The position numbers and the translations under genes are program-made. The notes beneath the pieces are model-generated. The model had not been told where the DNA came from. It saw nothing but the letters and a program-made list of their open reading frames with translations, and made no database searches. From Chamaesiphon minutus PCC 6605 (GTDB lineage: Bacteria; Cyanobacteriota; Cyanobacteriia; Cyanobacteriales; Chamaesiphonaceae): 64,000 nucleotides of DNA. Shown in pieces: positions 1 to 8,121 of the stretch (positions within the stretch are counted from its first letter, which is position 1; each line of letters starts with the position of its first letter). Location: positions 3,630,385 to 3,694,384 of the forward strand of contig NC_019697.1 of assembly GCF_000317145.1 (NCBI RefSeq). The letters are read 5' to 3'.

Positions 1-140
1 CAATCCCCGCACAGACGCTGCTAGGGCGCGCAGATGCGACCTGGATTGTGAGTGGTGGCTGTTTGGCAGTAGTGTTGCTGATTGCCTCTAGTTATTTTTG
101 GCGGTTTGCGTTGAGATTTTATACTAGTGCTTCGAGTTAG
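1..140 (+). CDS. C-terminal end of an ABC-2 type transporter permease (5' truncated)
   Basis: An open frame enters from the left edge (codons from base 3) and stops at TAG 138-140. The 45 visible residues form one hydrophobic helix (VSGGCLAVVLLIASSYF), then WRFAL and a tail RFYTSASS. A last membrane helix followed by a short basic tail ending in Y-S/T-SAS is, from memory, typical of the cyanobacterial ABC-2 permease family that pairs with a separate ATPase. The substrate cannot be inferred. With only the last helix visible, another membrane protein is possible. Confidence 0.5.
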   Translation, partial: IPAQTLLGRADATWIVSGGCLAVVLLIASSYFWRFALRFYTSASS

Positions 141-196
141 GTTTTAGGCTTTAGGTTTTAGGTTTTAGGTTTTAGGCTTTAGGTTCTGGGTTTTAG
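134..196. repeat. Heptanucleotide tandem array GTTTTAG / GCTTTAG
   Basis: Eight consecutive 7-bp units follow the stop codon from base 141: GTTTTAG, GCTTTAG, GTTTTAG three times, GCTTTAG, GTTCTGG, GTTTTAG. The last seven bases of the permease gene (GAGTTAG, including its TAG stop) fit the same phase. Such short tandemly repeated repetitive sequences are known from cyanobacteria. Related arrays lie after the stops at 2787 and 53805. Confidence 0.9.
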
Positions 197-276
197 TGAA
201 GAGGGTATGGGGAAAAGAAAATACTAACAGTCTTCCAGTCCCCCCTGTTTCCCTGTCTCCCCATCGCACCTATTCT

Positions 277-624
277 CTACTTAAATTGCTTAAATATTTC
301 TTCCGTCTTGGCGGCCATAATTAAGTCATTCATGTGCAAGCCACCGACTGTGTGCGTCCACCAGGTGACTGTAACTTTGCCCCATTCGGTTAAGAGTGCG
401 GGATGGTGGGATTCGGCTTCGGCTAATTCGCCGATAGCATTGGTAAATGCTAGTGCGGTTTTAAAATCTTTAAATTGGTACAGTCTTTCGATGCGTTGTT
501 CGCCTTTGACTTCGTACTGGCACCAATCGGGAATCTGCGGTTGAAAGGCATCAATTTCGGCTTGCGAGATGGCAGTTTCGCCGCCGTGACAAGGAATACA
601 CTGTTGCTGGGTTAAAGTTGTCAT
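277..624 (-). CDS. Pterin-4a-carbinolamine dehydratase
   Basis: A 115-residue protein of the PCD/DCoH family (4a-hydroxytetrahydrobiopterin dehydratase), which dehydrates 4a-hydroxy-tetrahydropterin and so recycles pterin cofactor in the cytosol. Family hallmarks are the ESHHPALL block (residues 71-78) and WTHTVGGL (89-96), which carry the conserved histidines. The N-terminal CIPCHGG with a CxxC pair is usual in bacterial members. The start is taken at the ATG at 624, where GAGGA lies 8-9 bases upstream. An in-frame ATG at 639 overlaps that ribosome site and would add five residues. The gene stands alone; the next gene on this strand is 91 bp upstream. Confidence 0.9.
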   Translation of the reverse strand: MTTLTQQQCIPCHGGETAISQAEIDAFQPQIPDWCQYEVKGEQRIERLYQFKDFKTALAFTNAIGELAEAESHHPALLTEWGKVTVTWWTHTVGGLHMNDLIMAAKTEEIFKQFK

Positions 625-715
625 CGCGCTTATCCTCATAAAAACAATAAATAGTCCTACTAATTTAGTAATTAGCAGGACTATTTATAACTATCGACGA
701 TCGGCTGGCGAAGAT

Positions 716-1615
716 CTAGTTAATAGCTGAGGAAGGTAAAGCTTTGGCTGTTGGCGTCTCTGGTGTTGCGGATGCCATTTCTAGCAGTTCGGTCATTGTT
801 ACAAATTTATAACCTCGAGCGCGTAGCTGGGCAATAATTTCGGGCACGGCTTTAGCGGTATTGTCATGGCTGCCACCACCGTCGTGCATCAAAACAATTC
901 CACCAGGAGTAGCTTCTGCCAAAATAGTTTTGACCATCGCTTCTGGAGATGGACGTTTGGGGCGACTGTCGCCAGAATCCACCGACCACATGTTCACCGA
1001 TTGATTTTGTTTGTGGGCGTATGCTACCAAGCCATTTGTCAGCACGCCTCCTGGCGGTCGGAAGTAGGCTGTCTCTACACCCAGGACTTCTTTAATGATT
1101 TTGGCGGTATCTTCAATTTCGCGTTGTGCGACCAACGGACTCATTTTTTTGTACCAGTGGTGGAGCGTGTGGTTGGCAATCATATGCCCGTCTGCGAGCA
1201 CTTTTTTACCAATTTCTGGGAAAGATTTTAGCGGTTGGCCGACCATGTAGAAGGTGGCCTTGACATTTTCTTTTTTGAGGGTGTCTAAAATTTGCTCGGT
1301 AGTTTGGGGCCAAGGGCCATCATCAAAAGTAAGGGCGATGACTTTTTCTGCACCTGGTACGGTGGCATCTTTAATGGTTTTAGCTTGAAAGCTTTTGGGA
1401 ACGTCAAAGTTCATCGGGATGCTGCTGGCAACCGCACTAGTTACTTTAGTAGTATCTGCAAGACCCGTTTCGGCAATTAATGTCTTTGGCGATATACCGC
1501 TAAAAATAGTGTGAAGCAAAACGATTAGGGCAAAAGATACCGCAGCGATTACCAGCCACAGCATCTTACCTGGTAAGAGTCGTTTTGTAAGATTTTGATA
1601 GTCACCTCTAGCCAA
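716..1615 (-). CDS. Polysaccharide deacetylase (NodB-type), membrane-anchored
   Basis: A 299-residue carbohydrate esterase family 4 protein. A single transmembrane helix (about residues 18-37) anchors it, so the catalytic domain should face the periplasm. Motif 1 TFDDG (96-100) gives the catalytic base and a metal Asp. Motif 2 is NHTLHH (148-153), with H149 and H153 as metal ligands. RPPGG (186-190) and LMHDGGG (242-248) are the later motifs. Such enzymes remove N-acetyl groups from peptidoglycan or exopolysaccharide; which substrate applies here is unknown. The alanine/proline-rich tail is not conserved. The AT-rich leader upstream holds no other gene. Confidence 0.9.
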   Translation of the reverse strand: MARGDYQNLTKRLLPGKMLWLVIAAVSFALIVLLHTIFSGISPKTLIAETGLADTTKVTSAVASSIPMNFDVPKSFQAKTIKDATVPGAEKVIALTFDDGPWPQTTEQILDTLKKENVKATFYMVGQPLKSFPEIGKKVLADGHMIANHTLHHWYKKMSPLVAQREIEDTAKIIKEVLGVETAYFRPPGGVLTNGLVAYAHKQNQSVNMWSVDSGDSRPKRPSPEAMVKTILAEATPGGIVLMHDGGGSHDNTAKAVPEIIAQLRARGYKFVTMTELLEMASATPETPTAKALPSSAIN

Positions 1616-2022
1616 TTTACTAACTCCCGATCTGTAAAAGTGTTCTCATCTGGATTGGTTATGCCGATCGCAATAACTACTCCAATGTTTGAATTATTAA
1701 TTCCGGATCTAATTCTCTCGCATCTGTACTCAAAATTTTGGAATGCGACTAAAAAAATTCCAATTTATTAGCGACAGCTCACTACAAGCGCATTTTACTT
1801 AATTCATTAGAGCTACGATTGAGTTAATTTTGGCTCTGTTCTTTATCGATGGCGGCGATCGATCTGTTGGCTATTCAAAGTCTATATCTGTCGATCGATA
1901 GAGACGTGCATTCTAGTTTTTATACTAGGCTCGTAAGTACACTGAGGCCATACTATGACATATAGATAAACTTAAATGTAAGTATGCCCAACTGAGGCAA
2001 GTAAATAGCTAAACTAATCTAC
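1616..2022. other. Divergent intergenic region, no gene seen
   Basis: 407 bp between the divergent deacetylase and dienelactone hydrolase genes. It is AT-rich with several CGATCG words and must hold both promoters, but I see no ORF, no strong hairpin and no recognisable operator. Confidence 0.5.
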
Positions 2023-2787
2023 ATGGTCAAACTCCCAGTGTTAACAAAGCAGGTGGCATTGACGAAGCCTCCATCGGGTTCGATCGAGTCTCAAACGTCC
2101 GATATCTACGGTTATCTAGCCATGCCTTCAGGCGCAGGCCATTTTCCTGGCATTATCGTACTCCAAGAGATATTCGGGGTCAATACACATATCCAGGCTG
2201 TGACGGAGCGAATTGCGAGTCTAGGTTATGTGGCAATTGCACCAGCTTTATTCGATCGATTTGCACCAGGTTTAGAACTCGGTTACACGAGTGCTGATAT
2301 TGAATTGGGGCGGAGCTATGCGGAGAAAACTAGTGCCCCACAGCTACTGGCAGATATTCAATCTGCGATCGATTATCTCAAAACTTTACCGCAAGTCCGG
2401 CCCCATTTTGGCTGTATTGGGTTTTGTTTTGGCGGACATGTTGCTTATTTAGCCGCGACGCTCCCAGATATTAGCGTGACGGCTTCTTTCTACGGACGTG
2501 GAATTACGACCTTTACTCCTGGCGGTGGCGAGCCATCAGTGAGCCAAACAACCGCGATCGCGGGTACGATATATATGTTCTTCGGTATGGAGGATGCTAG
2601 CATTCCCCCCGAACACACTGCCGAAATCGAATTTGCGCTTACTCAACATGACATTCCCCATCAAATTTGGCAATATCCAGGTGCCGAGCATGGCTTCTGC
2701 TGCGATTTACGAGCCAGCTACAACTCCACCGCTGCTGAGTCAGCATGGCAACATGTAGAAGAACTATTCGATCGACTCAAGATCTAG
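2023..2787 (+). CDS. Dienelactone hydrolase family protein
   Basis: A 254-residue alpha/beta hydrolase of the DLH family (carboxymethylenebutenolidase fold). The triad is visible: nucleophile C135 in GFCFGG (133-138), D191 in GMEDASIPP, and H223 in YPGAEHGF. E49 in LQEIFGVN is the family glutamate that activates the cysteine. The family hydrolyses lactones such as dienelactone; cyanobacterial members usually have no assigned substrate. The gene is monocistronic as far as visible and is followed directly by a heptamer array and then an S1-domain gene 98 bp downstream. Confidence 0.92.
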   Translation: MVKLPVLTKQVALTKPPSGSIESQTSDIYGYLAMPSGAGHFPGIIVLQEIFGVNTHIQAVTERIASLGYVAIAPALFDRFAPGLELGYTSADIELGRSYAEKTSAPQLLADIQSAIDYLKTLPQVRPHFGCIGFCFGGHVAYLAATLPDISVTASFYGRGITTFTPGGGEPSVSQTTAIAGTIYMFFGMEDASIPPEHTAEIEFALTQHDIPHQIWQYPGAEHGFCCDLRASYNSTAAESAWQHVEELFDRLKI

Positions 2788-2808
2788 GCTTTAGGCTTTA
2801 GGCTTTAG
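2781..2808. repeat. Heptamer array GCTTTAG starting at a stop codon
   Basis: Three perfect GCTTTAG units (2788-2808) follow immediately and in phase with GATCTAG (2781-2787), whose TAG is the stop of the dienelactone hydrolase gene. Degenerate continuation (GATCTAAATTTTAGGGG) runs to about 2830. Confidence 0.9.
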
Positions 2809-2855
2809 GATCTAAATTTTAGGGGTTTAGGATTTGAAATATCCATTGACCCACA

Positions 2856-2883
2856 CTCTCAATTTCCAACTCCCAACTTTTCC
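2856..2883. repeat. C-rich heptamer run before a start codon
   Basis: CTCTCAA, TTTCCAA, CTCCCAA, CTTTTCC in succession end two bases before the ATG at 2886. The CTCCCAA unit is the one that forms three perfect copies before cysS (16162-16182). It displaces any obvious Shine-Dalgarno sequence. Confidence 0.6.
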
Positions 2884-2885
2884 AA

Positions 2886-3779
2886 ATGAATAAGACTCAA
2901 AGTACCTCAGCCGAAATCTTCTCCATGGATGACTTTGCTAAAGCATTAGATGCTGAAGCAGTCAGCTTTGAAAAAGACCAATTAGTGCGAGGTAAAATTC
3001 ATAGTTACGATAGCGATGGTGTCTATGTAGACATTAATGGTAAATCGCTAGCCTTCGTACCCGCCGAAGAAGTTGCTGCCGATGAATCTGCCGATTTGTC
3101 TGCGTTATTACCAATCGGTGACGAACAAGAATTTCTGATTATTCGCGAACAAAATGCCGATGGTCAAGTTACGTTATCTAAACGTCAATTGCAGGTCAGA
3201 TATGCCTGGAATCAAGTTGGTGATATTCAAAGTAATAAAGAATCGATCCAGCTCCGGGTAACTGGCGTTAATAAAGGTGGCGTCACGGTCAACTTCCAAG
3301 GCATTCGCGGCTTTATTCCCCGATCGCAATTAGTCGAACGCGATCTCGAATCTTTAGTTGGCACTAGTATTCCTGGCGTAATTATCGAAGCTGACAAAGA
3401 TAAAAATAAGTTGGTTTTTTCTCAACGACAAGCAACGCGGACGGCTAATTTCAGTCAGTTAGAATTAGGTCAATTAGTTACTGGTACGATCGTTGGAATT
3501 AAACCGTTTGGTGCATTCGTTGAATTTAATGGCAACACTGGTTTAATTTATATCAAACAAATCAGTCAAAATCGGATTGAAGCCTGTGAAAAACTATTTA
3601 CAATCGGCCAAGAAATCAAAGCGATGATTATCGATCTCGATGAAGGTAATGGTAAAATCTCGCTTTCTACCAGAGTACTCGAAAATCACCCCGGCGAAAT
3701 GTTAGAAAATATGGCCGAAGTGATGGAATCAGCCGAAGCCAGAAGCGAACGCGCCGCCAAAAAGTTATTTGGTAACTAA
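2886..3779 (+). CDS. S1-domain RNA-binding protein (ribosomal protein S1-like, short cyanobacterial type)
   Basis: A 297-residue protein with three S1 OB-fold domains at roughly 30-101, 118-183 and 193-264. The third is the best match (GTIVGIKPFGAFVEF, then GKISLSTR). This three-repeat form, shorter than the six-repeat E. coli S1, is typical of cyanobacterial and plastid S1 proteins. It should bind mRNA, either on the 30S subunit or free. Cyanobacteria carry more than one S1 paralogue, so I give no symbol. The C-terminal tail (265-297) is acidic then basic and probably helical. The start follows a C-rich heptamer run rather than a clear ribosome site. Confidence 0.88.
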   Translation: MNKTQSTSAEIFSMDDFAKALDAEAVSFEKDQLVRGKIHSYDSDGVYVDINGKSLAFVPAEEVAADESADLSALLPIGDEQEFLIIREQNADGQVTLSKRQLQVRYAWNQVGDIQSNKESIQLRVTGVNKGGVTVNFQGIRGFIPRSQLVERDLESLVGTSIPGVIIEADKDKNKLVFSQRQATRTANFSQLELGQLVTGTIVGIKPFGAFVEFNGNTGLIYIKQISQNRIEACEKLFTIGQEIKAMIIDLDEGNGKISLSTRVLENHPGEMLENMAEVMESAEARSERAAKKLFGN

Positions 3780-3809
3780 TCCGAACTCGCGTTACCTATT
3801 ATTATCCCA

Positions 3810-3990
3810 GCGGTTAGAAACCGCTGCTAATGTTGCAAAGTCCGCCTACGCGGACTAACAATTCAGTCCGCGTAGCGGCGCACTCTGGTCGGGTTTCCCG
3901 ACCATGGAAGTGCGACAAGACAGGCGGACTTTGCAACACCAGCCGAGACTTTATTCTCCAGGGGACTCCTTTGGCGTTGGCGTAGCCTAC
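3810..3990. repeat. Cluster of nested inverted repeats
   Basis: Four hairpins are packed together. AGCGGTT-AGA-AACCGCT sits near 3810. GTTGCAAAGTCCGCCT (3832-3847) is matched perfectly by its complement at 3922-3937. An inner imperfect pair, CCGCctACGCGGACT / AGTCCGCGTAGCGG, lies between. GGTCGGGTTTCCCGACC lies at 3888-3904. A GGCGTTGGCGTAGCCTAC word of the small GCTTCGCCAACG repeat family follows (3973-3990). The right part recurs in reverse orientation at 27594-27645. Short open frames here are repeat artefacts. Confidence 0.8.
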
Positions 3991-4625
3991 GAATCTCTCC
4001 TCCAAGTTGACAATCTCGATACCGACGATAAAAAACCAACAGATCGTTGGCATAGCCTCTCCTACTGTGTGCAATGCACGCTGCGGAGATTCGATCGGCT
4101 GGTAAGATAGCTGTGTTGGGAGGAGAAAACTCGTTCCTTACGATCTGACAAAAACTCTGGCCATGTCACTCGCGATCGAGCTGGCTGTTCGTGCTGGATT
4201 CTAAAGCTTTTCGTTGTCTCTTATTAAGAATTGTAACAAATATATTGTCAAAATGCAAGCAATTAGCCCTAAAATCAGATTCTAGGACTAATTATGTGTC
4301 GATCGAATTAGGAATTAAGTCCCTCAAAGTCTCTGTCAGCAAAGCTTAGAGGGTTTAAAAGTCAAAGCTAGTTAGCTCAAAAAAAAGGTACGGAAGTCGA
4401 GTGTAAAACTATCGTGCCGCTCGACTCCCTCACTCTAAATTAAACCACCCTGTATGCTGTTCGGAAACTACATGAATTAGAGTCCTCTCAAATACAGATA
4501 AAACTAGCTTAACCTGTAGACCATAGAGTCCAAAGTTTAAAAGGTAACTAAAAAGTCAGCTTTCAATATATATAACTGACTTGTATTCGGATTGCAAAGG
4601 TTAACATTTCAATCCCTCAGATCGC
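3991..4625. other. Intergenic region, no gene seen
   Basis: About 635 bp between the repeat cluster and the 3' end of hflX. Near 4395-4432 a weak stem GTCGAG...CTCGAC is followed by an unpaired ACTCCCTCACTC, but there is no terminator-like U tract and no conserved family I can name. The remainder is AT-rich with no coding signal. Confidence 0.45.
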
Positions 4626-6311
4626 TCAAGCTGGCACCGTATAAGCGATAAGCTGCCCGACTCGCTGCCGCAGCGTCTCCAAACTCAGACGTTCGGATGC
4701 TGAAATAAATACAGCATTGGGAAATTCTTCCTCAGCTTGCGCCAATCGTTCGCCATCCACTCGATCGATCTTATTAAACACGATCAGCGATGGCCCTGGC
4801 GCGATCGGCATCTCGCTCAAGATTCCCATAACCGAGCGGATATGGCTGTGCCAAGCTGGATGCGACAGATCGATTAGATGAATCAGTGCATCGGCTTCAG
4901 TTACTTCCTCTAGCGTGGCACGGAAGGCATCCATCAGCGGCGGTGGTAACTCATGAATGAAACCCACCGTATCCGTGAGTAAGATTTGCCGCTGTTCGCC
5001 AGTATTACTCGTCGGCACATTAAAGCGACGAGTCGTTGGATCCAGAGTCGCAAACAATTGGTCGGCAATGTAAACTTCGGAATTAGTCAGCGTATTCAGC
5101 AAAGTAGATTTGCCTGCATTAGTATAACCCACTAATGCGACAGATGGTACATCGTGATGTTGCCGCTGTTGACGCAGCCGCGAACGGTGGGCTTGAAGCT
5201 GATTTACGTCCTGCTGGAGCCGCGAGATTCGCTTTTGAATCGTCCGGCGTTCGGTCTCTAATTTGGTCTCTCCAGGCCCTCTAGTGCCGATCCCACCACC
5301 TTGGCGGGACATGGCAAGACCCCGCCCAGTTAGGCGCGGTAGCATGTATTCTAGCTGGGCTAGCTCGACTTGCAATTTACCCGCGCCCGATTGAGCGCGC
5401 TGGGCGAAAATATCTAAGATCACCTCAGTTCTGTCTACTACCCGAATCCCAATTTGAGTTTCGAGATTTCGCCCTTGGCTGGGGGATAGATTGCAGTCAA
5501 AGACGATCAGATTCGCACCAATTTTTTGAGCGGCGAGGGCGATTTCTTGGATCTTCCCTTCGCCAACGACAGTTTGCGGGTGGGGTTTCGATCGTTTTTG
5601 TTGGACGGTTTGCAGGACTTCGCCGCCAGCAGTTTCGACTAATCTGACAAGTTCTTCCAAACCATCATTAAACCGTTGAGTAGTTACATAGTCGGTTTTG
5701 ACACCAACTAATAATACTCGATCGATTTCGTCGGCGACATTTTGATTCGCGATATCCCGTGCGTATTCGCTTTCGATCCCATCGACCAGATCTAGAAAAT
5801 CTTGGTCGCTAACCGCATCCAAACTTAATGGCGGCGAAATCGTCCAGTTAATCTCTGGATGCGGTACCAAGTGGGCAAGATAGGTATCTTGAATGTATCC
5901 AGTCGCGCCCCCTCCCCGCTTTTGAAAACCGCTACCAGTAATATTCAAAATTACCAGCGCATCCAGACGCTGCAACGCCATCGATGTCAGCGCGCTCTCG
6001 CTAGGAATCTCCGGTTTGAGCTGAGTCGAAATACACCGGATCCCGCTCAACCGTTCCGCACCATAACGGGGTAGCTCCAACGGGGGAATTTGTGTCTGAC
6101 GGGGAGTCCCGACACCCAAACGGATAATTTGTCCGCGCCGATTGATATACACGCTCACCGGATCGCCGATTTCTGCACTAATCGCCGCTAGTTTTTGGGC
6201 AAATTCTGGCGTAGTCAGTCGATCGCCTGGTAGTCTGTCGTTATATAACTTCCGTAGCTGTTTGATCTGATTGGATTTTAATCCTTGTAAGTTGCCGTAT
6301 ATCGTCTCGAT
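4626..6311 (-). CDS. hflX: GTPase HflX, probable non-canonical start codon
   Basis: HflX is a ribosome-associated GTPase that splits stalled or stress-inactivated 70S ribosomes. The sequence has the HflX-specific N-terminal domain (TVVGEGKIQEI, then the GGIGTRGPGETKLE linker), a coiled stretch, and the G domain: GYTNAGKST (G1), DTVGFIHELPP (G3), NKID (G4). The first standard start is GTG at 6158 (510 codons), but the frame stays open upstream to a stop at 6330-6332. Those codons encode what I recall as the conserved cyanobacterial HflX N-terminus (IYGNLQGLKSNQ ... LTTPEFAQKLAAIS). No ATG, GTG or TTG lies at its beginning. An ATC at 6311-6309, eight bases after GGAG, sits where relatives start with ATG. 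I therefore place the start at 6311 (561 codons). Confidence 0.85.
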   Translation of the reverse strand: METIYGNLQGLKSNQIKQLRKLYNDRLPGDRLTTPEFAQKLAAISAEIGDPVSVYINRRGQIIRLGVGTPRQTQIPPLELPRYGAERLSGIRCISTQLKPEIPSESALTSMALQRLDALVILNITGSGFQKRGGGATGYIQDTYLAHLVPHPEINWTISPPLSLDAVSDQDFLDLVDGIESEYARDIANQNVADEIDRVLLVGVKTDYVTTQRFNDGLEELVRLVETAGGEVLQTVQQKRSKPHPQTVVGEGKIQEIALAAQKIGANLIVFDCNLSPSQGRNLETQIGIRVVDRTEVILDIFAQRAQSGAGKLQVELAQLEYMLPRLTGRGLAMSRQGGGIGTRGPGETKLETERRTIQKRISRLQQDVNQLQAHRSRLRQQRQHHDVPSVALVGYTNAGKSTLLNTLTNSEVYIADQLFATLDPTTRRFNVPTSNTGEQRQILLTDTVGFIHELPPPLMDAFRATLEEVTEADALIHLIDLSHPAWHSHIRSVMGILSEMPIAPGPSLIVFNKIDRVDGERLAQAEEEFPNAVFISASERLSLETLRQRVGQLIAYTVPA

Positions 6312-6536
6312 ATGCTCTTCTCCAACGCATTACTTCTAGTGTAGTAGCTGGCGGCGGCGTTTGGGATCGCTGCTTGTAAAACTTTGTTACTACCGCGATC
6401 GACGATAATTTGAAATCGCAAATAATTAAGATAAAATCATTGGCCAGCACAGATCTAACAGTCTATAGATGAATAGAAAAAATGTGAAGATCGGTTAGAG
6501 TAAAATTACATCCGATCGGTACTCCCTGAGCACATC

Positions 6537-6962
6537 ATGACTTTTACACTATTCGGTCGCTGGCAGATTCGCGTGTTGCTATTGGCGACAGTTGGGCTAT
6601 TATTAACCATCCTAATGGTATTCAAGTCGAGTCCATCGATCGCTGGACAGACATTGCTAACGTTAATCTATCTCGGTATATTCGGAATAATCTGGGATCT
6701 TATCTATCATCAGCTCCAACGGTTTCGGTGGGATGGCGACTGGAATGGGTTATTACAGTTCGGTGCTGCGGTGTGGGAAGGGCTATTTTTGATAACGATT
6801 GTTAAGGTTATCGGCTTACCGGGGATCGATCGAGCAAACTTTAATATTCCTGGATTTATCGGGTTTTATACTAGCTTTAGCCTGCTAAGTTCGATTGTCA
6901 CTCATTCGTTACTCCGCATTCTATCGCCATATTCGCGCTTCAATGGGGGACAATGGTTTTAG
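6537..6962 (+). CDS. Conserved hypothetical membrane protein
   Basis: A 141-residue protein with about four hydrophobic helices (roughly 11-30, 40-60, 75-95 and 108-130) and a cytosolic-looking basic/aromatic loop YHQLQRFRWDGDWNG between the second and third. The lengths and loop fit an integral inner-membrane protein. I recognise it only as the type of small membrane protein found conserved in cyanobacteria, with no function. It lies divergent from hflX across 225 bp and is followed by a pyrimidine-rich repeat and an exported protein gene. Confidence 0.75.
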   Translation: MTFTLFGRWQIRVLLLATVGLLLTILMVFKSSPSIAGQTLLTLIYLGIFGIIWDLIYHQLQRFRWDGDWNGLLQFGAAVWEGLFLITIVKVIGLPGIDRANFNIPGFIGFYTSFSLLSSIVTHSLLRILSPYSRFNGGQWF

Positions 6963-7007
6963 AGAGTAGTGGATAGTGGATAGAGTTTTGACACGAGCGT
7001 TTTTAAT

Positions 7008-7084
7008 TGTCCCCTCATCTCCATGTCCCTTCGTCTCCCTGTCCCCTCATCTCCAAGTCTCCCCCTGTCCCCTCGCTTCCTCCT
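7008..7084. repeat. Pyrimidine-rich heptamer-like repeat before a start codon
   Basis: An almost pure C/T tract made of variants of CCTGTCC, CTCATCT and CGTCTCC runs up to the ATG at 7085. A shorter tract of the same kind lies at 238-262. Open frames through it are low-complexity artefacts, so the downstream gene is started at 7085. Confidence 0.65.
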
Positions 7085-7519
7085 ATGCTAATTCGTACCT
7101 TCATCACATTTGCCATTGCCCTCCTTGTATCGATGTCTACAGGGCTATTTGCCCCCGCAGCGTTGGCAGTCACTCCCATTACCTTGTCAAAAGTCGATTA
7201 CAAGGATTGTCCGCCAGAAGTTGCACAGGGTGCGGTGACTAGTGGCGGTGTGACTCAAGGTGCTGCCTGTTTCTTGATTGTCGGGAAGGCTGAAAACAAG
7301 TCGGGGAAAACTGTCTACGACGCAGATGTCTATGGACGGATCTATGATGCGGATAATAATAACGTCTTACCAAATCGGGGACGCGTGGGTTTAATCGAGC
7401 AGGTGCCGCCAGGAATTAATGATTTTGAGATGCGAATTACGGTTCCAGAAAGTGCGCGGCAACCACTGCAATTGAAAAAGTTTAAAGCTTCTGGTTTCGC
7501 AACCAAAATTAGACAGTAA
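7085..7519 (+). CDS. Exported hypothetical protein
   Basis: A 144-residue protein with a Sec signal peptide: LIR, a hydrophobic core to about residue 22, and probable cleavage after APAALA (residue 28). The mature part has two cysteines (DCPPEV and AACFLIV) that could form a disulfide. It then has a beta-rich section with a YDADVYGRIYDADNNN motif and a PPGINDFEMRITVP strand, which suggests a small immunoglobulin-like sandwich of the kind found in FxLYD proteins. The fold is inferred and the function is unknown. The ATG at 7085 is chosen because the longer frame runs through a low-complexity tract. Confidence 0.75.
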   Translation: MLIRTFITFAIALLVSMSTGLFAPAALAVTPITLSKVDYKDCPPEVAQGAVTSGGVTQGAACFLIVGKAENKSGKTVYDADVYGRIYDADNNNVLPNRGRVGLIEQVPPGINDFEMRITVPESARQPLQLKKFKASGFATKIRQ

Positions 7520-7669
7520 TCTCAATTATCGCGATCGGACATAGAAAGCAAGATTTAAACGATCGATAGTCGTGGAGCCAAGATTATGACCATGACCTCA
7601 TCAAATTTCATGACAAGAAGGCTACTTATCGTCTATATCAAACTGGATCGATCTTAATCCTTAACTGCT

Positions 7670-8074
7670 ATGACAGAAGCAAATGAATCTATCGATCGAC
7701 TGACACGGCTAGAACGGTTGATGGAACAGCAAATAATTAACACCGCTGAGCTATCTCAACAGATTAAAGAAGTTAGCATCCAAATTAAAGCCCAAGCAAC
7801 ATTTCATGACCGTTTTGAGCAATCTTTATCGGCAACGAGACAACTAATTGACTCGAATGCAAAAGCGATCGCGGCTAATAGTACGAGTATTGAAAGTGAA
7901 CGTAAAGCAATTAAAGAATTGCGCCGCACTATTCGCGAGTCAAGGCTGGAAAATATCGACCGTTATCGAGAATCTCAAGAACGGAGTAATTCACTCTATG
8001 ATGCTCTTGAAGATTTGCAAGAAGATATTAAAGAAATTGGACGCAAGATCGATCGACAAAATCCTCCAGAATAG
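7670..8074 (+). CDS. Small coiled-coil protein, hypothetical
   Basis: A 134-residue charged, helical protein. After a short head (TEANESIDRLTRLERLMEQQ) nearly the whole length shows heptad patterning with many Q, E and R and no cysteine, so it is probably a soluble coiled coil. It resembles in size and composition the gene at 9559-9981 on the other side of the IS element. Such small coiled-coil proteins are common and unassigned in cyanobacteria. It follows 150 bp of non-coding sequence. Confidence 0.7.
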   Translation: MTEANESIDRLTRLERLMEQQIINTAELSQQIKEVSIQIKAQATFHDRFEQSLSATRQLIDSNAKAIAANSTSIESERKAIKELRRTIRESRLENIDRYRESQERSNSLYDALEDLQEDIKEIGRKIDRQNPPE

Positions 8075-8121
8075 AGATTGTATCTAGCCTTGTGAGATCG
8101 CTATCTAAGCCACTGACCCTC

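Noticed and set aside
134-196. CRISPR-like or telomere-like array
   Set aside because: Units are 7 bp with no spacers; it is a simple tandem repeat. No CRISPR repeats or cas genes were seen anywhere.
3814-4110. Two overlapping small open frames on opposite strands
   Set aside because: Both are formed by inverted repeats and have no ribosome site or conserved pattern.
4395-4435. Yfr1-like small RNA (ACTCCCTCACTC between stems)
   Set aside because: The single-strand motif differs from the known one, only one weak stem is present and no terminator follows.
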